Origin: Myxococcales bacterium
Lineage (GTDB): Bacteria; Myxococcota_A; Polyangia; JAHFDS01
Reading direction: 5' to 3'
DNA: 37,513 nt
Assembly: GCA_023248855.1 (NCBI GenBank)
Contig: JAHFDS010000008.1
Location: forward strand, 1 to 37,513
Shown: positions 20,753 to 28,479 of the stretch, in pieces
Layout: each line of letters begins with the position of its first letter
Position numbering within the stretch: position 1 is the first letter of the stretch
Position numbers and translations under genes: made by a program
Notes under the pieces: generated by a model
What the model was told of the DNA's origin: nothing
Seen by the model: only the letters and a program-made list of their open reading frames with translations
Databases searched by the model: none

Positions 20753-20761
20753 GAGATGGAA

Positions 20762-20767
20762 ACCATA
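20762..20767 (-). promoter_or_regulatory. Candidate -10 for the cinA-thpR-recA transcript
   Basis: TATGGT on the minus strand ends 9 nt before the cinA ATG, which has no ribosome site. A weak CGTTCA lies 17 nt further upstream. If correct, transcription starts at or within a base or two of the start codon. Confidence 0.35.
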
Positions 20768-20944
20768 GCCGAATTGACCGGCGGTGAACGGCTCTCGTAA
20801 GATGTGCCGGTCGGCGACTCATGCGAGCTCTTCTTGCCCTCGAAAGTGGTCTAGCTGCGTGCCCACGTCGCCATCGCTGGGCCTCTCCGAGGCTGCGACC
20901 GGACCCCCACGAAGCCCGGAGGGCGTAGTGGGGGGAGACACGCC

Positions 20945-21727
20945 ATGAAGATCCGCTACGCCGCCAAGACCGATGTGGGGATGAAGCGGACCCACAACGA
21001 AGACTACTTTTCCCTCATCGAGGACGAGCAGCTCTTCATGGTCGCCGATGGCATGGGCGGGCACGCCTCGGGAGAGGTGGCCTCGAAGATGGCCGCCGAC
21101 ACGCTCGGTGAGTTCTACCAGCGCACCAAGGACGAGGACGCGACCTGGCCCTACAAGATGGACCGCGCGCTCTCCTACGTGGAGAACCGTCTGGTCTGCG
21201 GCATCAAGCTGGCCAACTACAAGATCTACGAGGCGGCGTGCCGCGACATCCGCTTCAAGGGCATGGGCACGACCATCGTGTCCACGCTGGTCGCGGACGA
21301 GAAGATCTACTTCGCCCACGTGGGCGACTCACGCTGTTACCGGTTCCGTGAGGGCAAGCTGGCCCAGGTCACGCGCGACCACTCGTTGCTCGAGGACTAC
21401 AAGGACGCCAAGCCCGACATGACCGAGGAGGAGCAGCGGAACTTTCCGCACAAGAACGTCATCACCCGCGCGCTCGGCATGCGCGATTCCGTGCAGGTGG
21501 ACGTCAAGCACGACCAGATCCGCGATCACGACATGTTCATGCTCTGCTCGGACGGCCTGTCCGGCATGCTCGAGGAGCCGCAGATCTTGCAGATCGTGAT
21601 GAGCGCAGTGTCGAACGGGGGCCCGAATCCGCTCGAGAAGGCGGTCTCGGATCTCGTCGAGGCCGCGAACCGCGCCGGTGGCACCGACAACATCACCGTG
21701 CTGCTCTTGCAGTGCACGAGCGGCTGA
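20945..21727 (+). CDS. PP2C-type Ser/Thr protein phosphatase (PrpC/Stp1 type)
   Basis: A 260-residue soluble PPM-family phosphatase, which dephosphorylates Ser/Thr on proteins with two or three divalent metal ions. Metal-site residues are visible: E19-D20 in THNEDYF, D35-G36 in VADGMGGH, the Asp of CSDGLSGML and the Asp of [18 protein letters not shown] and VGDSRCYRF are standard motifs. The length fits the bacterial Stp/PrpC group with no extra domain. GGAG lies 7 nt before the ATG. It is monocistronic, facing the cinA operon back to back and converging on the PhnD-like gene (22 nt between stops). Likely substrates include targets of Hanks kinases such as the one at 35119; that link is inference. 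Confidence 0.95.
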   Translation: MKIRYAAKTDVGMKRTHNEDYFSLIEDEQLFMVADGMGGHASGEVASKMAADTLGEFYQRTKDEDATWPYKMDRALSYVENRLVCGIKLANYKIYEAACRDIRFKGMGTTIVSTLVADEKIYFAHVGDSRCYRFREGKLAQVTRDHSLLEDYKDAKPDMTEEEQRNFPHKNVITRALGMRDSVQVDVKHDQIRDHDMFMLCSDGLSGMLEEPQILQIVMSAVSNGGPNPLEKAVSDLVEAANRAGGTDNITVLLLQCTSG

Positions 21728-21749
21728 GCCGCCCCTTCCTCGACCAACG

Positions 21750-22682
21750 TCAGCGCGGGATGAGAGGAGCCTGGCCGGTCGGGGCGAGGACGTAGCCTTC
21801 GACCGGGGGCTGGGGCGACGGCACGGCCGGAATGTTCACGCGGCCGCCGCGCCAGGGTAGGGCTGGCTCGGCGAACAGCGGGGTCCGCTTCGGACGGGCG
21901 ACGAGGCCACGACGAAGCGTGTCGAGCTCGCCCCCGGAGGCGCCACGGAAGCCCGAGATGTCGGCCTGCGGCGCCGAGAAGCTGGCCAGGGCGGCCTGCG
22001 CCTTGCCAGCGAGCTCCCCGGCACCCGCGGCGCCGCCGACGGCGAGCACCATGTTCGGTACGCGCCCCGACCGGAAGATCAGCTTGAGCTCGGGCGCCTG
22101 CGCGCGCAGCTGGTCGTACGAGCTGGCGTAGCCGAGCAGGAAGTCCGCCTTGTCGAGCTTGAGCATCTGCACGCCTGACAGCACGTCCGGCACCGGCACC
22201 TTCTTGATCTGCGAGGTCGCGACCTCTCCTTCGAACAGGAGCCAGTCGACGATGCCCACCACGGCGCGTCCGAACTTCGGGTGCGCGAGGCGCTTGCCGT
22301 CGAGCTGGCTCACGTTCGCGTCCTTGAGGGCGTAGAGCGCGAACTGGGTGGTGCTCCCACCGCTCGATTGCGCGACCGCGATGGGCTTGACCTTCATGGT
22401 GACCGCGACGGCAGCGTCCGTGACGACGAACGTCGTGGCGCCGAGCTCCTTCTCGAGGTCGCCCAGGTTGGCGTAGGAGCGGCCGATGATCTTGCCGCCC
22501 ATCGTGCGCTGCATCGCTGCGGCGATGTCGTTGGCAAACCGGTTGCGTGCCTCCCCGGAGCCGAGCGGCAGGCCGGGCAGATACACCGCGACCGTGAGCT
22601 GCTTTCCCTCCTGCGCATGCACGCGAGCGCCCCCCAACGTGAGGGCGCCCGCGCACAGAATCGCTCCTGCGGCGCTGCGCAT
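21750..22682 (-). CDS. PhnD-like periplasmic binding protein
   Basis: A 310-residue exported protein with a Sec signal (AGAILCAGALTLGGARVHA) and a type II periplasmic-binding fold resembling PhnD-type phosphate/phosphonate receptors. Supporting stretches are LTVAVYLPGLPLG at the start of the mature part, FALYALKDANVSQLDGKRLAHP in the middle, and FLLGYASSYDQL. The last 60 residues or so are Pro-rich and outside the fold. No permease or ATPase accompanies it, so classical ABC import is not encoded here. GGGAGGG is present upstream, and the TPR gene's stop ends only 2 nt before the ATG at 22682. As last gene of the six-gene unit it may serve as a ligand sensor. Substrate unknown. Confidence 0.7.
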   Translation of the reverse strand: MRSAAGAILCAGALTLGGARVHAQEGKQLTVAVYLPGLPLGSGEARNRFANDIAAAMQRTMGGKIIGRSYANLGDLEKELGATTFVVTDAAVAVTMKVKPIAVAQSSGGSTTQFALYALKDANVSQLDGKRLAHPKFGRAVVGIVDWLLFEGEVATSQIKKVPVPDVLSGVQMLKLDKADFLLGYASSYDQLRAQAPELKLIFRSGRVPNMVLAVGGAAGAGELAGKAQAALASFSAPQADISGFRGASGGELDTLRRGLVARPKRTPLFAEPALPWRGGRVNIPAVPSPQPPVEGYVLAPTGQAPLIPR

Positions 22683-22684
22683 GG

Positions 22685-25231
22685 TCACGGTCCCTCCCTG
22701 AAGTTGAAGAAGCGCTCCTTGAGGTCGATCCAGCGACGTACGCGCTCGGAGTCGCGCCCCCCCGCGGCCACGTACCGCTTGTAGAGGTCGTAGGCCGCCT
22801 TGCGATCGCCCGAGTCGTCCGCGGCGATGCCCAGGTTCGCATAGACCTCTGGGATGCGGTGACCATCCAGACGCCGCCACACTCGCGTGGCAGCGTCGCG
22901 CTTGCCGGACGCGTAGCCGAGGACCGCCTGCGCGAACGCCAGGTCGTCCGAGCCCTCGAGCAGGCCACCGGCCTTCTTCACGTCCTTCTCGGCCGCCTTC
23001 GCGCCTCCGCGGCCGTAGGCGCGCGAGGCCTGCGCGAGCAGCGCGTAGCCGTAGAGCTGCTTGAGCGCGCGCCCCGCTTCCTCGCCCGCGCCCTTGGCGC
23101 CCGCGAGCGCCTTCTGGGCGGCGTCCGCGGCCTCCCCGTAGTTGCGCGCGAGGTAGTGCCCCGCGGCCACGAGCGCTTGCATGCCGCCCGGGCCCAGCAT
23201 GCCCTGCGCGAGCTCCGGGGAGACGCGCTTCTGGAACGACTGCACCCGCGCCTGCAGGCCCTCACGTCGTCCGAGCCGGACGGCCGTGAGCAGCGATGCG
23301 CCCTCGTAGTAGGCCTGTTCGTTCTTCTCGAGGGAGCGCTCCGGAATCTGTCGCAGCTCGGTCTCCGCCCCGGCCGTGGAGTCGGCCTTGCCCTGCGCCA
23401 GCAGCGCGGCCGCGTGATAGAGGTGCGCGAGGCCCACGGCGCGTGCCGCCGAAACGGCGTTGTCGGAGGAGCCCGGGGCGACGGTCGCGGCGACCTTGGC
23501 CGCGCGATCGGTGCGGCCGAGCCGCAGCGTCACGTAGATCTCCTCGAGCGTGTGCGCGGCGTCGTTCGCCGGATGCTGCTCGAGCACGCGCGCCGCCTCG
23601 TCGAGCTCGTTGTTCTCGACCATCGCGCGCGCGGACAGGGCAGACAGCTCCCGAGCCGCCTGGCCGCCTTGTACAAGGACGGGGCGGAGGAGCGCGACCG
23701 CATCCGCGGGTCGCTTTTGCAGGAGGCGCACGACCGCCAGGTTGCGCGTCGCCGTCAGCTGGGAACGATCCGCGGCCAGCACCGCTTCGAGATCGCGGGA
23801 GGCCGCTCCGAGGTCCGGTTCGCCGGTCTTCGGGCGCAGCTTGTCGTGGGCGCGGATCTCGAGCGCGAGGACGAGCCCGCGCGTCGCGAGCTGCTTTTGG
23901 TCCGCGGGCGCTTGCGCCTGCGTGGCGCGGGTGTAGGTCTCGACGGCCGCGTCGAGCTGCGTCGGGTCGACCGCTGCCGCACCGAGCTCGGACGCCGCGA
24001 GCTCGAGGAGCGCCGGAACGCTGCCTGGATCGAGCTCGACGCAGCGCTTGTGGTGAGCCAGCGCGCGCTGGAGCTGGCGCGCGCGCCGGGCCGCCGCACC
24101 GGCGTCGAGGCAGTAGCGCTCGACGTCCGCGGCCAGGCGCGCGGCCTCCTCGAAGTGCTCGAGCGACGTCTGCACCTCTCCGGAGCCATAGATGAGGCCG
24201 AGCTCGTGGTGGGCATCCGCGTCGCCGGGTGACAGCTCGAGCGCGCGCCGGTAGCGCGCGAGCGCCTGCTCGCGGTTGCCGAGCATCGCGTACGCTGCCG
24301 CCTGCAGCACGGTGGCGCGGTAGGTCAGGGTTGCCTTGCGCTTGCCGTCGGCCGACGGCGCGAGCTGCTCGAGTCGCCGTCCGGCCACCAGCGCCGCCTG
24401 GGCGTGGCCCTGCTTGAGCTCGACCCAGGCCCGGGCATCGAGCGTCTCGGGCGCTTCCGCCTCGGCCGCGGGCAGGCGCGCCATCACCGCCACCGCGTCG
24501 CTGCTGCGCCCCGCGGCCGCGTACGCCACCGCGAGGTTGCGCAGCATGCGCACGTTCGGCCCCTTGTCCTCCCCGGCGCCGCGCGCCAGGCGCTCGAGCG
24601 GGTCGATCGCGCGCCTGTGCTGGCCCGCCTGGAACGCGCTCTGGGCCGCCAGGCGCAAGATCGGCGTGTCCTGCGCCTCGAGCTCCTTGGGGCGCACGCG
24701 CAGGTACTCCTCGGCGCGCTCGAGCGCCCGGCGGGGCTGCCCGAGCGCCGAGTGGGTGCGAGCGAGCACCGCGCGGACCTCGGCGCTGTCCGGGCGCTGC
24801 TTGGCGACGCGCTCGAGATAGGGCAGGGCGCTCTTGTGATCCCCCGCCCCGGTCAGGTTCAGCGCCAGCTGGAACACGAGCTCACCGTCTGCGGCCTCGC
24901 CCTGCGCCTGGACGACCGGACGCAAGAGGTCCACTCCCTCCTTGTACTCGGCCAGCTGGTAGGACACGGCCCCGAGGCGTCCGAGGGCGAGGACGTTGTT
25001 GGGCACGATGCTGAGCACGGCGCGGTACTCGCCCCCAGCATCGCGGAACAGCCGCTCGGCCTGGCCACGATCGCCGGCCGCACGGGCCTGTACGGCGTCG
25101 GCGAACAGCGACTCGGCCTGCTGCAGCGCCCGTTGCTCGCTGCCGGCCCCTCGCTGCGCGAGCGCAAGCCTCGGGGCCGCCGCAATGGTCAGAAGGGCAC
25201 TCGCGACGAGCGCCTCTCTCCACCGCTTCAC
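22685..25231 (-). CDS. Large exported TPR-repeat protein
   Basis: An 848-residue protein starting at GTG 25231, which overlaps the STAS gene's stop (GTGA). The N-terminus is a Sec signal (KRWREALVASALLTIAAAPRLALA). Almost all of the rest is Ala/Leu-rich helical repeats of TPR type, clearest at VPNNVLALGRLGAVSYQLAEY, MLGNREQALARYRRALELSPGD and RKRD-like pairs, with a final repeat near IPEVYANLGIAADDSGDRKAAY. No enzymatic domain is seen. It could scaffold the other exported proteins of the unit, a receptor and three binding proteins. It is co-translated with STAS before it and nearly abuts the PhnD-like gene after it. The compartment is inferred from the signal peptide. Confidence 0.85.
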   Translation of the reverse strand: MKRWREALVASALLTIAAAPRLALAQRGAGSEQRALQQAESLFADAVQARAAGDRGQAERLFRDAGGEYRAVLSIVPNNVLALGRLGAVSYQLAEYKEGVDLLRPVVQAQGEAADGELVFQLALNLTGAGDHKSALPYLERVAKQRPDSAEVRAVLARTHSALGQPRRALERAEEYLRVRPKELEAQDTPILRLAAQSAFQAGQHRRAIDPLERLARGAGEDKGPNVRMLRNLAVAYAAAGRSSDAVAVMARLPAAEAEAPETLDARAWVELKQGHAQAALVAGRRLEQLAPSADGKRKATLTYRATVLQAAAYAMLGNREQALARYRRALELSPGDADAHHELGLIYGSGEVQTSLEHFEEAARLAADVERYCLDAGAAARRARQLQRALAHHKRCVELDPGSVPALLELAASELGAAAVDPTQLDAAVETYTRATQAQAPADQKQLATRGLVLALEIRAHDKLRPKTGEPDLGAASRDLEAVLAADRSQLTATRNLAVVRLLQKRPADAVALLRPVLVQGGQAARELSALSARAMVENNELDEAARVLEQHPANDAAHTLEEIYVTLRLGRTDRAAKVAATVAPGSSDNAVSAARAVGLAHLYHAAALLAQGKADSTAGAETELRQIPERSLEKNEQAYYEGASLLTAVRLGRREGLQARVQSFQKRVSPELAQGMLGPGGMQALVAAGHYLARNYGEAADAAQKALAGAKGAGEEAGRALKQLYGYALLAQASRAYGRGGAKAAEKDVKKAGGLLEGSDDLAFAQAVLGYASGKRDAATRVWRRLDGHRIPEVYANLGIAADDSGDRKAAYDLYKRYVAAGGRDSERVRRWIDLKERFFNFREGP

Positions 25232-25758
25232 TTGGCCCCCGCGGTCTTCGGGGCGCCCGTCGCTGGCTGCTCGAGGAAGAGCAGGTAGCGGCCGGGAATC
25301 TCGTTGAACTGCATGGGCGCGCGGCACTCGGGGCAGGGCAGGCTCGGCGGTGACTTGGCCGCGAGCGCGCGCGCGTGATCCTTGACCTCGATACAGACCG
25401 AGCCTTCGTACCCGCAGGCGTCGCACAGGTAGGGGGCGAAGAACGACTCCACCTGCGCATTCGTCTGCGCCTCGATGATCATGTTCATCTGCATGACCAT
25501 CGTCTCGGAGCAGCGGCGCAGCGTGGCTGGCACGCGCCTGGCCTCGAGCGCGCGCAGCATCTTGATCCACTCGCGTACGCCGATCGAGTTGATGAACGTG
25601 ACTCCGGCGAGGTCGATGATCGCCCGCCCCGACAGACCATCCACTGCGCGCACGAGATCCGCGCGCTCGTCGATCTGACCGCGCATCACTGCCAGGAACC
25701 CGCCGAGCTGCGGATCCTGGTTGATCTCGAGGTCTAGCCGTCCGGTCCTGTGGTTCAT
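25228..25758 (-). CDS. STAS-domain protein with C-terminal zinc-ribbon-like module
   Basis: A 176-residue cytoplasmic protein. Residues 1-105 are a STAS (anti-anti-sigma-type) domain; the AIIDLAGVTFINSIGVREW stretch corresponds to the loop that carries the phosphorylated Ser in SpoIIAA/RsbV, with Ser58 in N-S-I-G at that place (the usual Asp is Asn). Residues 110-165 hold CDAC (C112, C115) and CPEC (C142, C145), a probable four-Cys zinc site. No signal peptide. GGGAGGG precedes the ATG. It is the only evidently cytoplasmic protein in the six-gene unit. A membrane SpoIIE phosphatase is encoded nearby at 30878, so reversible phosphorylation of this STAS is plausible, but no partner kinase (RsbW/SpoIIAB type) is in the window. 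Confidence 0.82.
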   Translation of the reverse strand: MNHRTGRLDLEINQDPQLGGFLAVMRGQIDERADLVRAVDGLSGRAIIDLAGVTFINSIGVREWIKMLRALEARRVPATLRRCSETMVMQMNMIIEAQTNAQVESFFAPYLCDACGYEGSVCIEVKDHARALAAKSPPSLPCPECRAPMQFNEIPGRYLLFLEQPATGAPKTAGAK

Positions 25759-25767
25759 TCGTCCCTC

Positions 25768-25783
25768 CCGGAGTCCGCTCCGG
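25768..25783 (-). repeat. Intercistronic hairpin before the STAS gene
   Basis: CCGGAG and CTCCGG arms around a 4-nt loop, in the 49-nt gap between the second binding-protein gene and the STAS gene. There is no T-run after it, so a stabiliser or processing site is more likely than a terminator. Confidence 0.5.
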
Positions 25784-25807
25784 TTGCCAGTGAAGTCGCT
25801 ACGGGAG

Positions 25808-27112
25808 CTACGGGCCGACCGTGGTCGAGTCCACGATCTTGCCGTTCGTGACGGTCCAGATCGTGTAGAAGCTCTGCGGCCGGTTCATCGAGTCGAAGCC
25901 CGGGGGCTCGCCGTTGTCGTCGAAGTCGAGCTTGCCGGAGGCGCCCTGGTAGTTGACGGCGCCCATCATGCCGAGCGCAGTCTTGGCAGCGGCCCATTCG
26001 CCGGGGCTGAACTCGGTGGCGCCGGCGCCACCCTTGGAGACGGCCACGATCTGCGCGCCGAAGTCGGTCGTGTTGCCCGCCTTCTGCATGGCGGCGGCGA
26101 GGAGATAGACCGCGTCGTAGGCGCTGTCGCAGTAGGTGCCCGGGTCCATGCCGTACTTGGCCTTGTACGCCGCCTTGAACTTCGCGGCGCGGGCCACGTC
26201 GTCTGCCTCGGCCGATGCGCCGGGCGCGGTGCCGATTGCACCCTCGGCGAGCGTCTTGGCCACGTTGAGGTTGTCGAGGAAGCCCATCTGGTCCTTGAGA
26301 CCGTCGGGGAACAGCCACTTCTTCGGCATGCCCGCCGCGGCGCCGCGGGCCTTGGCTTCCTGCATGATCTTGACCCCCTCTTTGGGGTACGCGATGAGCA
26401 GCACGCCGTCCGGCGCGCCGGCCAGGGCTGGCGTCAACTGGTCGGTGAAATTCGGTTGCATCGCGTTGTACTCGGCGTTGGCCGCGACCGTTCCGCCGGC
26501 CGCCTTGAAGGCGTCCTCGAAGGCCTTCGCAAGCCCCTGGCCGTAGGAGTTGTCTTCGTGGATGACGTTCACCTTCGTCAGGCCCGCCAGCTGGGCCTGC
26601 TTGGCGAGGACGGCGCCCTGAATGGCGTCCGACGGCACCGTGCGGAAGAAGTTGTCCATCCCGGTCAACGCCGGTGACGTCGACGCTGGCGAGATTTGCA
26701 CGATCCCCTTGGGCATCGTGACGTCGCGGATCTTGAGGGAAGCGCCGCTGGCGAGGCCCCCGATGATGGCCACCGCGCCCTCGTTCAAGAGCTCCTGGGC
26801 GACCATGCCAGCCTTGTCGGCCATCGTACCGTCGTCCTTGTTGACGATCTTGAGCTTCTTGCCGAGCACGCCCCCGGCGGCGTTGATCTCGGTCGCCGCG
26901 AGCTCGATCGCCTGGTTGATGGCCGGTCCATAGGCCGCCAGCCCGCCTGTCACCGCGATCACGGTCCCGATCTCGATCTCCCCGCTCGGCCCCCCCGTAC
27001 CGCCCCCGCCGGTCGTCCCCTTCTTGTCGTCGCCGCAGCCCATGGCGGTCAACAGCCCCAGTACCGCCAGCGTCCCCATCGACTTGCCACCCATCGTCAC
27101 GAATCTACGCAT
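25808..27112 (-). CDS. Leu/Ile/Val-binding-type lipoprotein (paralog B)
   Basis: A 434-residue branched-chain-amino-acid-receptor-like protein (type I periplasmic-binding fold, LivJ family). The lipoprotein signal ends TAMGC and is followed by a Gly-rich spacer (KKGTTGGGGTGG). Family features: IGTVIAVTGGLAAYG at the start of lobe 1, ISPASTSPALT in the ligand loop, VIHEDNSYGQGLA, and YQGASGKLDFDDNG near the end. I use the ATG at 27112 because GGAGGGG is 5 nt upstream; an ATG at 27142 lacks this. It is clearly related to the next protein upstream (both have DNLNVAK..EGAIGTAP), so the pair arose by duplication. No LivHMGF partners exist here. Ligand unknown; this family binds amino acids, amides, urea and aromatic acids. 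Confidence 0.9.
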   Translation of the reverse strand: MRRFVTMGGKSMGTLAVLGLLTAMGCGDDKKGTTGGGGTGGPSGEIEIGTVIAVTGGLAAYGPAINQAIELAATEINAAGGVLGKKLKIVNKDDGTMADKAGMVAQELLNEGAVAIIGGLASGASLKIRDVTMPKGIVQISPASTSPALTGMDNFFRTVPSDAIQGAVLAKQAQLAGLTKVNVIHEDNSYGQGLAKAFEDAFKAAGGTVAANAEYNAMQPNFTDQLTPALAGAPDGVLLIAYPKEGVKIMQEAKARGAAAGMPKKWLFPDGLKDQMGFLDNLNVAKTLAEGAIGTAPGASAEADDVARAAKFKAAYKAKYGMDPGTYCDSAYDAVYLLAAAMQKAGNTTDFGAQIVAVSKGGAGATEFSPGEWAAAKTALGMMGAVNYQGASGKLDFDDNGEPPGFDSMNRPQSFYTIWTVTNGKIVDSTTVGP

Positions 27113-27148
27113 TTTCCCCTCCAAATTGAGCGAATCTGCCACCGCGAG

Positions 27149-27166
27149 CCGTGCCCCCCGGCACGG
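27149..27166 (-). repeat. Intercistronic hairpin between the two binding-protein genes
   Basis: CCGTGCC and GGCACGG arms (7 bp) around a 4-nt loop, starting 7 nt after the paralog A stop on the minus strand. It lacks a T-run. Such hairpins often protect upstream mRNA and favour high expression of binding proteins. Confidence 0.55.
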
Positions 27167-27172
27167 ACATCC

Positions 27173-28441
27173 CTACGGGCGAACCGCGGTGGTTGCATCC
27201 TTGATCTTGCCGCCTTCGATCGACCAGACGTTGTAGAAGCCACTCGGGTCGCCATTGTCGTCGAGGTCACAGCTGCCCGAGGCGCCCTCGTAGTTCACCC
27301 CCTGGCTGGCCGCCAGGGCGTCCACGCCCGCCTTCCACTGTCCGGGCCCGAACTTGGTCCCCGCGGGCGCGTCCGTCTTGCCCGCCACCTCGCGAATCTG
27401 CGCCAGCACCATGGCCGGGTCCGCCGAGCCCGCACGCTGGACCGCGGCCGCCAGCACGTACACGGAGTCGTAGCCGGCGTCGTTGAACTGGGCGGGGTCC
27501 TTCGAATACTCCGCCTTGTAGGCGGTGGTGAACGTGGTCTGCCGCATCTTCGCATCGGCTTCGTCCGACGTCGTCGGCGCGGTCCCGATGGCGCCCTCGA
27601 CCAGCGACTTGGCCACGTTGAGGTTGTCGACGAACTCCTGGATGTGAAGCGAGTCGGGGAACAGCCACCTGGGGGCTGCTCTGGTGCCCAGCTGCGCCTT
27701 GACTTCCTTGAGCAGCTTGCCCGCGGATCCCGTCGTCACCGGCAGCATCACCGCCTCGGGCGCGCCCGCCAGCATCCGTTGGATGAGGTCGCGGAACGAA
27801 GACGCCATCGGATCGAACGAGTCCGATTGCGTCACCACGCCGCCGACGGACTCGAACTTCATCTTGAACGCGTCATTGAGGCCCTTGCCGTACGAGTCAT
27901 CCGCCTCGTAGAGGATCGCGACCTTGTTGATGCCCTTGTCGTGCGCCTGCTTCGCGAGCACGCCTGCCTGGAGCGTATCGGGGGGCGCGAAGCGGAAGAA
28001 GTTGTCGCCGGCCTTGATCAGCTCAGGCGACGTGGAGCTGGCCGAGAGCTGCGCGATGCTGGCGGGGCCCGTGTACTTCAAGAGCTCCAGCGAGATCGAC
28101 GACGAGTTGTCCTCCACCACGCCCGCGACCTTCGCGGCCACGAGCATCATGGCCGGGACCGCGACCGCCGTCGCCTCCGTCTTCGAGTCCGTGTAGATCG
28201 CCTCCAGGTTACGCCCGCCGAGGACACCACCGGCGGCGTTGATCTCCTTGATGGCGAGCTTGACCGCGTTGTCCGCCGGTGGTCCGTACTCCCGGTACTC
28301 GCCCGTCAGCGTGTGCATCACGCCGATCTTCACGGTCTCCTTCTGCGTGCCCCCGCCGCCCCCGGTGCCCCTCTTGTCGGAGCCACAGGCCGAGGCCAGA
28401 AGGCCAAGTCCCAGTACGACGGTGTACGCTGCGATCTTCAT
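27173..28441 (-). CDS. Leu/Ile/Val-binding-type lipoprotein (paralog A)
   Basis: A 422-residue LivJ-family receptor. The signal (MKIAAYTVVLGLGLLASAC) ends in a good lipobox, and a KRGTGGGGG spacer follows. Fold markers are IGVMHTLTGEYREYGPP, SASSTSPELI, ILYEADDSYGKGLN and YEGASGSCDLDDNGDPSG. Compared with paralog B the middle lobes are similar in order and length but well diverged, which points to different ligands. GGAG precedes the ATG at 28441. The gene starts 38 nt after the TonB-dependent receptor. In a Gram-negative cell this is a natural order: outer-membrane entry, then periplasmic capture. Lipid anchoring on the inner membrane (or outer membrane) would keep it near a fixed partner, which is not encoded here. 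Confidence 0.9.
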   Translation of the reverse strand: MKIAAYTVVLGLGLLASACGSDKRGTGGGGGTQKETVKIGVMHTLTGEYREYGPPADNAVKLAIKEINAAGGVLGGRNLEAIYTDSKTEATAVAVPAMMLVAAKVAGVVEDNSSSISLELLKYTGPASIAQLSASSTSPELIKAGDNFFRFAPPDTLQAGVLAKQAHDKGINKVAILYEADDSYGKGLNDAFKMKFESVGGVVTQSDSFDPMASSFRDLIQRMLAGAPEAVMLPVTTGSAGKLLKEVKAQLGTRAAPRWLFPDSLHIQEFVDNLNVAKSLVEGAIGTAPTTSDEADAKMRQTTFTTAYKAEYSKDPAQFNDAGYDSVYVLAAAVQRAGSADPAMVLAQIREVAGKTDAPAGTKFGPGQWKAGVDALAASQGVNYEGASGSCDLDDNGDPSGFYNVWSIEGGKIKDATTAVRP

Positions 28442-28461
28442 CCAGTCTCCTCATGCTGCCC

Positions 28462-28477
28462 GCAGGCCAGGGCCTGC
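28462..28477 (-). repeat. Intercistronic hairpin after the receptor gene
   Basis: GCAGGCC and GGCCTGC arms with a very short loop (6 bp with a 4-nt loop in practice), 2 nt after the receptor's stop and before the Shine-Dalgarno of paralog A. No T-run. Confidence 0.45.
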
Positions 28478-28479
28478 CG

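Noticed and set aside
20753..20800. LexA box in front of cinA
   Set aside because: A GTTCA at this place resembles part of the Myxococcus LexA motif, but the rest does not fit.
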